DNA from: Flavisolibacter amylovorans
GTDB lineage: Bacteria; Bacteroidota; Bacteroidia; Chitinophagales; Chitinophagaceae
Assembly (NCBI RefSeq): GCF_039541815.1
Contig: NZ_BAABGY010000019.1
Span: forward strand, 1-64,000
Length of the DNA stretch: 64,000 bases
Direction of reading: 5' to 3'
Part shown: positions 47,761 to 56,347 of the stretch, one piece after another
Numbering within the stretch: position 1 is the stretch's first letter
Layout of the letters: each line of letters starts with the position of its first letter
Notes under the pieces: model-generated
What the model was told of the DNA's origin: nothing
Database searches by the model: none
The model's input: only the letters and a program-made list of their open reading frames with translations
Program-made: the position numbers and the translations under genes

Positions 47761-49746
47761 CTAATACGCCAGCAATTTCCCGATCGTTTCGCCCAGCCTT
47801 GCCTTTGCCAGGAAGTTCTTTTCGAGCTCCATGTTGAAGGGTACCGGTGTGTCGAGCGAGGCGCAGCGCAGCACGGGCGCGTCGAGCAGCGTGAAGCAGT
47901 GCTCCGCGATCCAGGCCGCGATCTCGCCGCCGAGGCCGCCGGTGAGCGTGTCTTCGTGCAGCACCAGCACCTTGCCCGTAGCGGTGACCGCGCCGCGGAT
48001 CGCGTCGTAGTCGAGCGGTTGCAGGGTGCGCAGGTCCAGGATCTCGATGGAGATTTCGGGGTGCGCGGCCGCGTATTCCTCGGCCCAATGCACGCCGGCG
48101 CCGTAGGTGATGATGGAGAGGTCGTCGCCGGTGCGCACGGTGCGGGCTTTGCCGATGGGCGTTTCGTAGTAGCCCTCGGGCACGGGGCCGCTGATGCTCC
48201 GGTACAGCGCCTTGTGCTCGAAGAAGAGCACCGGGTTGGGATCGTTGAAGGCCGCGATGAGCAGTCCCTTCGCATCTTCGGGAGACGACGGGTATACGAC
48301 TTTCAGCCCGGGCACGTGCGTAAACCAGGCCTCGTTGCTCTGGCTGTGGAAGGGCCCCGCGCCCACGCCGCCGCCCGTAGGCATGCGGATCACCACGTCG
48401 GCATTTTGTCCCCAGCGGTAGTGGATCTTGGCGAGGTTGTTCACGATCTGGTTGAAGCCCACCGTCACGAAGTCGGCGAACTGCATCTCCATCATGCTCT
48501 TGAAGCCCTCCAGCGAAAGGCCGAGCGCGGCGCCCACGATGGCGCTCTCGCAGAGCGGCGTGTTGCGTACGCGCTCCTTGCCGAACTGCTCCACGAAGCC
48601 TTCGGTGATCTTGAAGGCGCCGCCGTACTCGGCGATGTCCTGCCCCATGAGCACGAGGTTCGGGTGCCACTCCATGCTCTGTTGCATCCCTTCCTTGATG
48701 GCATCGATCAGCCTCACCCCCGACCTCACCCCCGACCCCTCTCCAGGGGAGAGGGGAGCCAACTCCCGCGGCGCGAAGACGTCCTTAACCTCGCGCGCCG
48801 TGCTCACGATGATGGGCTCGGAGGCGAAGCCGATGGCGAGCTCGCTCTCGATAGTGCGGCGGTAGCCGTCCCGTATTTCTTCAATAGCGCTGTCGGTAAG
48901 TATGCCCTCGGCTTTGAGCCACTGCTCGTAGTTGGCGATGGGGTCCTTTGCGGCCCACTCCTCGAAGAGCGCGGGCGGCACGTACTTGGTGCCGCTCGCT
49001 TCCTCGTGGCCGCGCATCCGGAAGGTCATGCACTCCACCAGGAAGGGCTTCTGCTCGCGGATGCAGTAGTCGCGCACGCCGCGGATCGTATCGTACACTT
49101 CGAGGATGTTGTTGCCGTCGATGGTTACCGCCTCCATGCCGTAGCCTTTGGCGCGGTCGGCCAGCTGGGCGCAGCGGTACTGCTCGCGCACCGGCGTGGA
49201 GAGGCCATAGCCGTTGTTCTCGATGATGAAGATGACCGGCAGGTCCCACACGGCGGCGGTGTTGAGCGCCTCGTGGAAGTCGCCTTCGGAGGTGCCGCCG
49301 TCGCCGGTAAAGGCCAGCGACACCTTATCTTCTTTCCGCAGCTTGTGGGCCAGCGCCACGCCGTCGGCGATGGCGAGCTGCGGGCCCAGGTGCGAGATCA
49401 TGCCGCAGATGTGGTGCTCCCGCGCGCCGAAGTGGAAGGAGCGCTCGCGGCCGGCGCTGTAGCCGTCGCCGCTGCCCTGCCATTGCTTGAAGAGGCGCGA
49501 CAGCGGCATGTTGCGACCAGTGAACACGCCGAGGTTGCGGTGCAGGGGCATGATCCACTCGTCGGGGCGCAGGGCCTGGGTGGCGCCCACCGAAATGGCT
49601 TCCTGGCCGATGCCGCTGAACCACTTGGAGATGCGGCCCTGGCGCAGCAATACGAGCATCTTCTCCTCGATCATACGCGGCCAGAGCAGGTGGCGGTAGA
49701 GGTGCAGCAACTGCTCGTTGCGGAGGTCCCGGCGCTGAAAATCCAT
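47761..49746 (-). CDS. 2-oxoacid dehydrogenase E1, alpha and beta subunits fused
   Basis: 661 residues. The alpha half (about 10-325) has the thiamine-diphosphate motif 'GDGGTSEGDFHEALN' (148-162) with 'IIENN'. The beta half (about 346-661) begins 'LIDAIKEGMQQSMEWHPNLVLMGQDIAEYGG' and holds 'GPFHSQSNEAWFTHVPGLKVV' and 'LHEDTLTGGLGGEI'. The enzyme decarboxylates 2-oxoacids (pyruvate or branched-chain) and passes the acyl group to lipoyl E2. Fused E1 is common in Bacteroidota. Residues 328-345 ('ELAPLSPGEGSGVRSGVR') are encoded by an inserted intergenic repeat (48712-48762) exactly in the linker. E2 and E3 genes are not in the window. Confidence 0.95.
   Translation of the reverse strand: MDFQRRDLRNEQLLHLYRHLLWPRMIEEKMLVLLRQGRISKWFSGIGQEAISVGATQALRPDEWIMPLHRNLGVFTGRNMPLSRLFKQWQGSGDGYSAGRERSFHFGAREHHICGMISHLGPQLAIADGVALAHKLRKEDKVSLAFTGDGGTSEGDFHEALNTAAVWDLPVIFIIENNGYGLSTPVREQYRCAQLADRAKGYGMEAVTIDGNNILEVYDTIRGVRDYCIREQKPFLVECMTFRMRGHEEASGTKYVPPALFEEWAAKDPIANYEQWLKAEGILTDSAIEEIRDGYRRTIESELAIGFASEPIIVSTAREVKDVFAPRELAPLSPGEGSGVRSGVRLIDAIKEGMQQSMEWHPNLVLMGQDIAEYGGAFKITEGFVEQFGKERVRNTPLCESAIVGAALGLSLEGFKSMMEMQFADFVTVGFNQIVNNLAKIHYRWGQNADVVIRMPTGGGVGAGPFHSQSNEAWFTHVPGLKVVYPSSPEDAKGLLIAAFNDPNPVLFFEHKALYRSISGPVPEGYYETPIGKARTVRTGDDLSIITYGAGVHWAEEYAAAHPEISIEILDLRTLQPLDYDAIRGAVTATGKVLVLHEDTLTGGLGGEIAAWIAEHCFTLLDAPVLRCASLDTPVPFNMELEKNFLAKARLGETIGKLLAY
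48712..48762. repeat. CCCCTCTCC/GGAGAGGGG palindromic repeat inside the E1 coding sequence
   Basis: 'cctcacccccgacctcaccc' then 'cccctctccaggggagaggg'. This is the same family as the intergenic copies at 3992 and 5527. It is in frame and encodes 17-18 linker residues between the alpha and beta parts of E1. Confidence 0.88.
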
Positions 49747-49996
49747 GGGGCGAAATTTGGGGCCAAATGTATGGGTATTTGCGGCGGTGCGCGGACTTTA
49801 CCCGACAGGGTGCGGCTTCCTTCAGGTCCTGCCTGCGGCAGGACGTTCACGCGGCGGCGCAACGGCGTGGCGATAGGACTTATAGCGGCGGCTTACCATT
49901 GGGAAGCGAATGATGCTGCACATTATGATGCCCCTGACCTAATCTCCGCCGCGCCGCCGTGTGAACAGGCCGCTTGCGGCCCTCGACTTCCCGGGT
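49747..49996. repeat. Intergenic repeats
   Basis: CCTGCCTGCGGCAGG (49826-49841), 'cacgcggcggcgcaacggc' words (49848-49868), 'cgccgcgccgccgtgtg' and AGGCCGCTTGCGGCC (49967-49982). Confidence 0.65.
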
Positions 49997-50344
49997 TTAG
50001 TCTTTCTTAGTTTGCACGAAGCGATCAATGCTAAAGTTGACGGCAGTGATGACCGCGGCGATGGCGAGCCCGTGCCACCAGGTCCGGATGGCGAAGCCGG
50101 GGATATAGCGGTCGCAGAGGTAGAGGAGCCCGTAGTTGATGGCGATCATGATGAGGCTGAGGGTAAAGACCGTGATGGGCTGCCGGCGCACGATGGCGCG
50201 CGGCCTGACGAAGCTGTTGACCATGGCGATGAAGCAGGCGGCAAGCAGGGCGGCCGCGCGGTCGCGCACGTCGGTGCTGAGCAGGTAGAGGATCATCCCG
50301 TAGCCAGCCAGGGCAGAGAGAACAAAGCGAAGCAGGAAGTTCAT
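49997..50344 (-). CDS. Phage-holin-4-superfamily (YvlD-like) membrane protein
   Basis: 115 residues with four predicted membrane spans: 'FLLRFVLSALAGYGMILYLL', 'AAALLAACFIAMVNSFV', 'ITVFTLSLIMIAINYGLLYL' and 'TWWHGLAIAAVITAVNFSI'. The 'ACFIAMVNSFVRPRAI' turn is the mark of the Phage_holin_4_2/YvlD family. These are ordinary chromosomal membrane proteins of unknown role, often near stress genes, and not evidence of a prophage. It is a single gene between two repeat blocks. Confidence 0.82.
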   Translation of the reverse strand: MNFLLRFVLSALAGYGMILYLLSTDVRDRAAALLAACFIAMVNSFVRPRAIVRRQPITVFTLSLIMIAINYGLLYLCDRYIPGFAIRTWWHGLAIAAVITAVNFSIDRFVQTKKD

Positions 50345-50431
50345 GGTAGCGGTGAAAATAGGAGTAATCCGGGATTCTACAAGTTTCCCCGCCCGCCGTC
50401 AACGCCTCGCTGGAAGCGCGTCACCCTTAAA

Positions 50432-50673
50432 GGCTGTTTAAGTTAATAGAGCCTCCGCAGATATTGAAATCGTCGGCCGCAAGCGTCCTTTATGCACAAC
50501 GGCGCAACGGCACGGCGGCGCAACGAAGAAAAAAACAACGGTTTTTCTATCCTGTCGTTGTGCCGCCCTTCGGCAAGCTCAGGGCGTCGTTGTGCCGTCG
50601 TGACACGGGGCGGCAGCCCCGTATACCGTGCTCGCACGGTCTCATTAGGCACAACACCATAACTCAAACAGCC
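50432..50673. repeat. 242-bp element with GGCTGTTTRAGTTA inverted ends, copy A
   Basis: Left end GGCTGTTTAAGTTA (50432-50445) and right end TAACTCAAACAGCC (50660-50673) are inverses with one mismatch. The interior has GGCCGC, 'ggcgcaacggcacggcggcg', and a 'ggggcggcagccccgta' hairpin. The right end is 2 bp from the stop codon of the DsbA-family gene. Confidence 0.8.
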
Positions 50674-50675
50674 TC

Positions 50676-51320
50676 TTACCGGCCCGCTTCCGCCAGCACG
50701 GCGTCGATGCGGCCCTTCAGCGTATCGTAATCGGTAAAGCCACTCGCCAGCAGGTAGAACTTCAGCTCGTCCGCCTGCAACAGCACCGCCGGGAAGCCCG
50801 TCACCTGCAGCTGCTGCACGAGCGCGAACTCGTACTGTGCCTGCTCCCTGTAGGTGTCGGACGAAAGCTTCGTGTAGAACTCGCTTTCGTCGATCCCGTA
50901 CTTCGGCAGCAGGTGCCGGTAGGCCTCGGGGTCGGTGAGGTCGCGGCCTTCGAAGTTGAGGGCGTACTGCAGGTCGGCGGCGGCTTCCACCTGCCGCCCG
51001 GGTGCCGCCTCCTTGATGATGCAGAGCGCGATGGCGGCCATCGTGGAATCCGGGAACCAGTCGGTTTCTTCGGGATGGAACACGTGCCAGAGAAAGTCTT
51101 CGCCGAATTTGACGCCGGTCAGCTCCTCCACACGCGTGTACGCGGTCTGTATGTATGTCGCCATCGGCCCGAAGGGCGTCGGGGTCGAGGGCCGGATCAT
51201 CCCACCCGACAGCACCTCGAACTGCAGGCCCTCCTTGTATTCTTCAGCAATGCGCCTGATCACCGGTGAAAAGCCGTAGCACCAGCCGCAGTATGCGTCG
51301 TAGCAATAGTATATCGTCAT
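50676..51320 (-). CDS. DsbA-family thioredoxin-fold protein (FrnE-like)
   Basis: 214 residues, no signal peptide, so it acts in the cytosol. The redox motif CGWC (residues 11-14) follows the first beta strand 'MTIYYCYDAYCGWCYGFSP'. The helical insert and the late 'VTGFPAVLL' cis-proline segment complete the DsbA-like fold. Short cytosolic members are related to FrnE and 2-hydroxychromene-2-carboxylate isomerase-like enzymes; they may reduce or isomerise disulfides, or bind glutathione-like thiols. It is 85 bp from polA on the same strand, separated by a block of ATCTGAG repeats. Confidence 0.9.
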   Translation of the reverse strand: MTIYYCYDAYCGWCYGFSPVIRRIAEEYKEGLQFEVLSGGMIRPSTPTPFGPMATYIQTAYTRVEELTGVKFGEDFLWHVFHPEETDWFPDSTMAAIALCIIKEAAPGRQVEAAADLQYALNFEGRDLTDPEAYRHLLPKYGIDESEFYTKLSSDTYREQAQYEFALVQQLQVTGFPAVLLQADELKFYLLASGFTDYDTLKGRIDAVLAEAGR

Positions 51321-51405
51321 AAGATCTCAGATGTAGGATCTGAGATCTCAGATCTTTATGCGATCCAAAAAGATCACAGATCTGAGATCATCGATCCGCG
51401 ATTAC
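51321..51405. repeat. 7-bp ATCTGAG/ATCTCAG quasi-tandem block
   Basis: 'gatctcagatgtaggatctg' and following words run from the DsbA-family start codon to the polA stop codon. Related blocks are at 25436-25468 and 29372-29402. Confidence 0.8.
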
Positions 51406-54213
51406 TTAGTGGGCCTCCAGCCAGTTGCTGCCCTGTCCTACCTCGGCGATCACCGGGATGCCGTTGGGCAGCACCATGGCCGACTGCATGGCTTCGAGGA
51501 TGACGGGCTTCACGAGCTCCACCTCGTCGAGCGTAACGTCGAACACGAGTTCGTCGTGCACCTGCAGGATCATCTTCGATTTGAAGCCGTGCTTTTTGAA
51601 CGCGTTGTGTACGTTCACCATCGCCAGCTTGATCATATCGGCGGCCGTGCCCTGGATGGGCGAGTTGATGGCGTTGCGTTCCGCGAGCCCTCTTACGGTG
51701 AAGTTGGCGGAATTGATATCGCGGAGCCAGCGCTTGCGGCCCATCACCGTTTGCACGTAGCCGTTGGCGCGGCAGAAGTTGATCGTCTCGTCCATATACG
51801 CAACGATGCCGGCGAACTCGGCGCGGTAGGCGTCGATGATCTCCTTGGCCTCGGCGCGCGGGATGCGCAGGTTCTCGGCGAGGCCGAAGGCGCCCTGCCC
51901 GTAGATGATGCCGAAGTTGACGCTCTTCGCTTTGGAGCGCTGCGCCTTCGTTACCTCTTCTTCGGCCACCTTGTACACCTTGGCCGCGGTGGCCGTGTGC
52001 ACGTCCTTGCCCTGGCGGAAGGCATCGCACATCACCGGGTCGCCGGAGAGGGCCGACACGATGCGGAGCTCGATCTGCGAGTAGTCGGCCGACACGAGTA
52101 CGTGCCCTTCGTCGCGCGGGATGAAGGCCTTGCGGATCTCCTTGCCGCGGTCGGTGCGGATGGGGATGTTCTGCAGGTTGGGGTTGTTGCTCGAGAGGCG
52201 GCCCGTTACGGCCACCGCCTGCGCGAAGTTGGTATGGATACGGCCCGTGCGCGGGTTGATCAGCTCGGGCAGTGCGTCTACGTAGGTGGAGCGCAACTTG
52301 GTGAGCTCGCGGTAGGCCACGATGTGGTCGGCGATGGGATGCTCCTTGGCGAGCTTGCTCAGCACATCTTCGCCGGTGGCGTACTGGCCGGTCTTGGTCT
52401 TCTTTGCTTTCGGGTCGAGCTTCATCTGGTCGAAGAGGATCTCGCCGAGCTGCTTGGGCGAGCCGAGGTTGAATTTCTGACCGGCGAGCTCGTATACTTT
52501 TTCCTCGTGGGTACTGGCTTCCTGCTCGAGGAGCTTGGAGTACTCCCGTAGAAACCCGGTGTCGACGCGCACGCCCTCGAACTCGATATCGCGGAGCACG
52601 GGCACGAGCGGTACTTCCACTTCGTCGAACACGCGGCGCACGCCGTACTGCTCCAGTTGCGGCTCGAACACGCCTTTGAACTGGAGGGTCACGTCGGTGT
52701 CCTCGACGGCGTACTCTTTGACCTTCTCGGGCTCCACGTCGCGCATGGTGCCCTGGTTCTTGCCCTTCTTGCCAATGAGCTCCTCGATGTGGACCGGCTC
52801 GTAGCCGAGGTACTTGGCCGAAAGCCAGTCCATATTGCGCTTGCCGTCGGGCTCGATCACGTAGTGGGCGAGGAGCGTGTCGAACAGCTTGCCCTGTATT
52901 TCTACGCCGTACCATTTCAGCATCAGCAGGTCGTACTTGGTGTTGTGGCCGATCCAGAGCTTGTCGGGGTTGGCGAAGAGCGCGTCGAAGCGTTTGAGGA
53001 TCGCCTGCACTTCTTCTTTCTTCACAGGCAGCGGCACGTACCAGCCTTTGCCCACTTCCACGGAGAACGACATGCCCACGAGGTCGGCGGTATTGGCGTC
53101 GATGCCGGTGGTCTCGGTGTCGAAGGAGATCTCTTTGGCTTTGGTGAGGGCATCGAGCAGCTCTTTCCATTCGCCCTCGCTTTCCACGAGCGTGTAATCG
53201 TGCGGCGTGTTGTGGATGTTCTTGCCGGGCGTCACCACGCTGTTCTCGGTCTCTTCGCCAGGAACGGTATCGAACAAACCGGCTTGCGTACCGGCCGATT
53301 TCCTTGCGGGCGTGCCCGGCGTGTCTGGTACGTCCTCACCCAGCAGGCGCTTGATGAAGGTGCGGAATTCGAGCTCGGTGAACACCTCGCGGAGCGCGTC
53401 CTTGTTCCACTCTTTCAGGCGGAAGTCTTCCTCGTGAAAATCGACGGGCACGTCGCAGATGATGGTGGCGAGCTTTTTCGACATGATGGCCGACTCGCGG
53501 CCCTTGCGCACCTTTTCGCCGAGGGCGCCCTTGATGCTGTCGGCGTTCTCGAGCACGTTCTCGAGGGTGCCGTATTCGGCGAGCAGCTTGCAGGCGGTCT
53601 TTTCGCCCACGCCGGCGATGCCGGGGATATTGTCTACCGCGTCGCCCATGAGGCCGAGCATATCGATCACCTGGCTCACGTCTTTGATGCACCATTTGTT
53701 GCACACCTCCTCGGGGCCCATGATCTCGACCTCGCCGCCCTGGTAGCCGGGCTTGTAGATCTTCACCTTCTCGGACACGAGCTGGCCGTAGTCCTTATCC
53801 GGCGTTACCATGTACACGGTGTAGCCCAGCTTCTCGGCCTGCTTCGACAGGGTGCCGATGACGTCGTCGGCCTCGAAGCCTTCGGATTCGAGGATGGGAA
53901 TGTTGAAGCCCTGGAGCATGCGCTTGATGTCGGGGATGGAGGCGGAGAGGTCCTCGGGCGCTTCCTGGCGGTTGGCTTTGTAGTCGGCAAAGTCGGTGAT
54001 GCGGCCCGCCGGAGCGCCGCCCTCGAAGCACACGGCCATGTGGGTGGGCTTCTGGTTGTTGATGAGATCGATGAGCGTATTGGTGAAGCCGAACTGGGCG
54101 TTGGTGTTCTTGCCTTTGGAGGTGATGCGCGGGTTGCGCAGCAGCGCGTAGTAGGCCCGGAAGATGAGGGCCATCGCGTCGAGGAGGAAAAGCTTCTTTT
54201 CTTGAGGTTCCAT
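51406..54213 (-). CDS. polA: DNA polymerase I
   Basis: 935 residues, full length. It fills gaps and removes RNA primers during replication and repair. The 5' nuclease domain (1 to about 290) starts 'KKLFLLDAMALIFRAYYAL' and has 'SEGFEADDVIGTL' and 'GVGEKTACKLL'. The 3'-5' exonuclease appears active, with 'ISFDTETTG' and 'WIGHNTKYDLLML'. The polymerase domain has motif A 'SADYSQIELRIVSALSGD', motif B 'RSKAKSVNFGIIYGQGAFGL' and motif C 'LQVHDELVFDV'. A Pro/Thr-rich linker joins the first two parts. A block of TACTTGAG repeats lies just upstream of the start. Confidence 0.98.
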   Translation of the reverse strand: MEPQEKKLFLLDAMALIFRAYYALLRNPRITSKGKNTNAQFGFTNTLIDLINNQKPTHMAVCFEGGAPAGRITDFADYKANRQEAPEDLSASIPDIKRMLQGFNIPILESEGFEADDVIGTLSKQAEKLGYTVYMVTPDKDYGQLVSEKVKIYKPGYQGGEVEIMGPEEVCNKWCIKDVSQVIDMLGLMGDAVDNIPGIAGVGEKTACKLLAEYGTLENVLENADSIKGALGEKVRKGRESAIMSKKLATIICDVPVDFHEEDFRLKEWNKDALREVFTELEFRTFIKRLLGEDVPDTPGTPARKSAGTQAGLFDTVPGEETENSVVTPGKNIHNTPHDYTLVESEGEWKELLDALTKAKEISFDTETTGIDANTADLVGMSFSVEVGKGWYVPLPVKKEEVQAILKRFDALFANPDKLWIGHNTKYDLLMLKWYGVEIQGKLFDTLLAHYVIEPDGKRNMDWLSAKYLGYEPVHIEELIGKKGKNQGTMRDVEPEKVKEYAVEDTDVTLQFKGVFEPQLEQYGVRRVFDEVEVPLVPVLRDIEFEGVRVDTGFLREYSKLLEQEASTHEEKVYELAGQKFNLGSPKQLGEILFDQMKLDPKAKKTKTGQYATGEDVLSKLAKEHPIADHIVAYRELTKLRSTYVDALPELINPRTGRIHTNFAQAVAVTGRLSSNNPNLQNIPIRTDRGKEIRKAFIPRDEGHVLVSADYSQIELRIVSALSGDPVMCDAFRQGKDVHTATAAKVYKVAEEEVTKAQRSKAKSVNFGIIYGQGAFGLAENLRIPRAEAKEIIDAYRAEFAGIVAYMDETINFCRANGYVQTVMGRKRWLRDINSANFTVRGLAERNAINSPIQGTAADMIKLAMVNVHNAFKKHGFKSKMILQVHDELVFDVTLDEVELVKPVILEAMQSAMVLPNGIPVIAEVGQGSNWLEAH

Positions 54214-54239
54214 GTTACGAAGGTAGAGGGGAGAGGGGG

Positions 54240-54290
54240 AATACTTGAATACTTGAGTACATGAGTATCCGAATACCCGAAGGGAAGGTT
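54240..54290. repeat. 8-bp TACTTGAG quasi-tandem block, upstream of polA
   Basis: 'tacttgaatacttgagtaca' and 'tgagtatccgaatacccg'. A second block of the same words is at 54806-54848, so the four-helix-bundle gene is bracketed by both. Confidence 0.8.
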
Positions 54291-54431
54291 GAGAGAGGGA
54301 ACACAGAGCGTAGGCTACGTCTACCTGATTGGATTATTCTAACGGAAAAGGTGAGGAAAAAAACAGCGTTTGATGAGAAAACACCTTTGGTTGACGGCGC
54401 CGGGGTGGCGGAGCTTTGTCTGAAAAAAGAT

Positions 54432-54791
54432 ATGGAAAAAGCAAAAGTACAGGCCCTGGAACAGCGCCTCATTCAATTCGGGGTATCCTTACTTAAGGTG
54501 ACGGAATTATTACCGGACCACAAGGCAGCAAAGCACATCGAAGGCCAGTTGGTGCGTAGCGGTACGGCCCCGGCGCTGATCTATGCGGAGGCGCAGTCGG
54601 CAGAGAGCAAAGCCGATTTTCTCCACAAGATGAAAATGGGCCTGAAGGAGCTCCGGGAAACATTCGTTGGCTTGAAATTCATCGACCAGATGGCCTGGGT
54701 GGCGCAAGCAGACCTGGCCCCGCTGCTTAAAGAGAACGATGAACTCATCTCGATCTTCGTCGCCTCTATAAAAACGGCCTCCGGCAAATGA
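54432..54791 (+). CDS. Four-helix-bundle protein (S23-type)
   Basis: 119 residues from the ATG at 54432. The sequence follows the family closely: 'LEQRLIQFGVSLLKVTELLP', 'KAAKHIEGQLVRSGTAPALIYAEAQSAESKADFLHKMKMGLKELRETFVGLKFI'. The first such proteins were found as 23S rRNA intervening-sequence ORFs; in Bacteroidota they stand alone between ordinary genes, are often flanked by repeats, and have no proven role. Here it is divergent from polA and bracketed by two TACTTGAG repeat blocks. The in-frame extension to 54261 is repeat-derived. Confidence 0.9.
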   Translation: MEKAKVQALEQRLIQFGVSLLKVTELLPDHKAAKHIEGQLVRSGTAPALIYAEAQSAESKADFLHKMKMGLKELRETFVGLKFIDQMAWVAQADLAPLLKENDELISIFVASIKTASGK

Positions 54792-54890
54792 CCCCTCTAC
54801 CCATCCCTCAAGTAATCGGATACTCATGTACTCAAGTAATCGGGTATTCCCCGCTCCCCTGATCCCTCTTCCCTCCACCCTCAAATCGAA

Positions 54891-54910
54891 GGCCCCCTGG
54901 AAAGGGGGCC
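54891..54910. terminator. Hairpin between convergent genes
   Basis: GGCCCCCT/AGGGGGCC with a 4-nt loop. T-runs are weak on both sides. It lies between the ends of the four-helix-bundle gene and the small membrane protein gene. Confidence 0.6.
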
Positions 54911-54944
54911 CTGATTACCTAAAAACGAATAAAGACATACACCC

Positions 54945-55112
54945 TTAACGGGCGGTGATGGAGCCTGAGTGTTCCGCTGAGGCCGTGCGCAGGGCCTGTT
55001 GGTGATAGAATCCCTGGACGTCTTCTTCCTTATAGAAAGAGATCAGGTACAGAGCGCCCATCAGGGCCAGGAGCAATACGGCATTGAGCCAGCGGTAAGG
55101 AACGGTTCTCAT
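54945..55112 (-). CDS. Small single-pass membrane protein, 55 residues
   Basis: From the ATG complement at 55110-55112: 'MRTVPYRWLNAVLLLALMGA' continues with 'LYLISFYKEEDVQGFYHQQA', giving one membrane span near the N-terminus and a short polar tail. Not recognised. The start gives a typical positive-inside end. Confidence 0.6.
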   Translation of the reverse strand: MRTVPYRWLNAVLLLALMGALYLISFYKEEDVQGFYHQQALRTASAEHSGSITAR

Positions 55113-55452
55113 AAAGATTTGGTATTGGATATCGATTGACGTAAAACTACAGCGCCCGGCCACCGGCGGCCAAGTTTGCGCGCCGCTTTTTTGAAAGATC
55201 GGGCAGTTGTTCGCTGGGCGCTTCGTAGATCTACGAGGCCGCCTTCCGGGAACTTACGAAAGGGGGTGCGCGCGGGCGCTACCCGGCCCACCGTGCAGGC
55301 ACGGCAGCGGGGCGCTCCTGAGCACGATGCCGCGGCGCAGGAGGCCGCTTCGGCCCCTTCGTCTTTTTGCGAAATCATCCAACCCGAACAGCTGCGCTGC
55401 TTCCGCCTGCGCCGGATGCACTAGCTTCGGGGAAGCCATCTACTCAAAGCTT
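55113..55452. other. GC-rich intergenic region, no gene
   Basis: Open frames cross it, but none has a recognisable start or protein-like composition. It includes 'gggcgctacccggcccaccg' and several GC-rich inverted words. I see no clear regulatory site. Confidence 0.4.
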
Positions 55453-56253
55453 ATGGAACCCGACTACATCTCCGTCAACCGCGCCTCCTGGAACCGCCGC
55501 ACCGCGGTGCACCTCGAGAGCAGCTTCTACGACCAGCAAAGCTTTCTCGCCGGACGCTCCTCGCTCAACGAGATCGAGCTGCCCCTGCTCGGCGACCTGC
55601 GCGGCCAGCGCGTGCTGCACCTGCAGTGCCACTTCGGGCAGGACACGATCTCGCTGGCCCGCCTCGGCGCGGCGCCTACCGGCGTGGACCTCTCCGACGC
55701 CGCCATCGACGCCGCCCGGGCCGCGGCCGACGCCACCGGCGCCGACGCCCGCTTCCTGTGCTGCGACCTCTACGACCTGCCCGCCCACCTCGACGAATCC
55801 TTCGACGTCGTGTTCTCCTCCTACGGCACCATCGGCTGGCTGCCCGACCTGGAGCGCTGGGCGGCCCTCATCGCGCGCTACCTGAAGCCCGGCGGCCGCT
55901 TCGTGTTCGCGGAGTTTCACCCCGTGGTCTGGATGTTCGACGACGCGCTGGAAACGGTGGGCTACCGCTACTTCAACTCGGGCCCGATCGTAGAGACCGA
56001 GAGCGGTACCTATGCCGAGCGGGGTGCCGATATGGAGCTTTCGTACGTGTGCTGGAACCACGGGCTGGCCGAAGTGATCACGAGCCTGCTGGATGCGGGC
56101 CTGGAGCTGCGCACGCTGCGGGAGTACGATTACGCACCCTACAACTGCCTCCGGAACATGGTGGAGGAAGAGCCCGGCCGGTTCCGGGTGGCGCACCTCG
56201 GCAACAAGATTCCGCTCGTGTATGCGCTGGAAGCGGTTTCGAAAAGGATTTAG
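55453..56253 (+). CDS. Class I SAM-dependent methyltransferase
   Basis: 266 residues from the ATG at 55453. The cofactor-binding motif I is 'VLHLQCHFGQDTISLARLGA', a variant in which the usual D/E-x-G-x-G-x-G is replaced by 'LQCHFGQDT', typical of a subgroup of Methyltransf_11-like proteins. It is followed by 'PTGVDLSDAAIDAAR', 'FDVVFSSYGTIGWLPDLERW' and 'LKPGGRFVFAEFHPVVWMFDD'. Cytosolic; the substrate is unknown. A block of GGTTTTGGAG-type repeats begins right at its stop. Confidence 0.92.
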   Translation: MEPDYISVNRASWNRRTAVHLESSFYDQQSFLAGRSSLNEIELPLLGDLRGQRVLHLQCHFGQDTISLARLGAAPTGVDLSDAAIDAARAAADATGADARFLCCDLYDLPAHLDESFDVVFSSYGTIGWLPDLERWAALIARYLKPGGRFVFAEFHPVVWMFDDALETVGYRYFNSGPIVETESGTYAERGADMELSYVCWNHGLAEVITSLLDAGLELRTLREYDYAPYNCLRNMVEEEPGRFRVAHLGNKIPLVYALEAVSKRI

Positions 56254-56330
56254 AAGGAGTTAGAAGGTTTTGGAGGGTTTTGATGGGTTTTGTCCCGAAG
56301 CTTCGGGAGGTTTTGAGCGGTTGGTTAAGG
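56254..56330. repeat. 10-bp GGTTTTGGAG/AGTTAGAAGG quasi-tandem block
   Basis: 'ttagaaggagttagaaggtt', 'ttggagggttttgatggg' and so on. Same vocabulary as 1489, 6876 and 8441. Confidence 0.75.
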
Positions 56331-56347
56331 CGGTGTACCTTGGGAGC

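Noticed and set aside
49997..50344. Phage holin as a sign of a prophage
   Set aside because: The holin-4 superfamily name is misleading; these are ordinary chromosomal membrane proteins and no phage genes are nearby.
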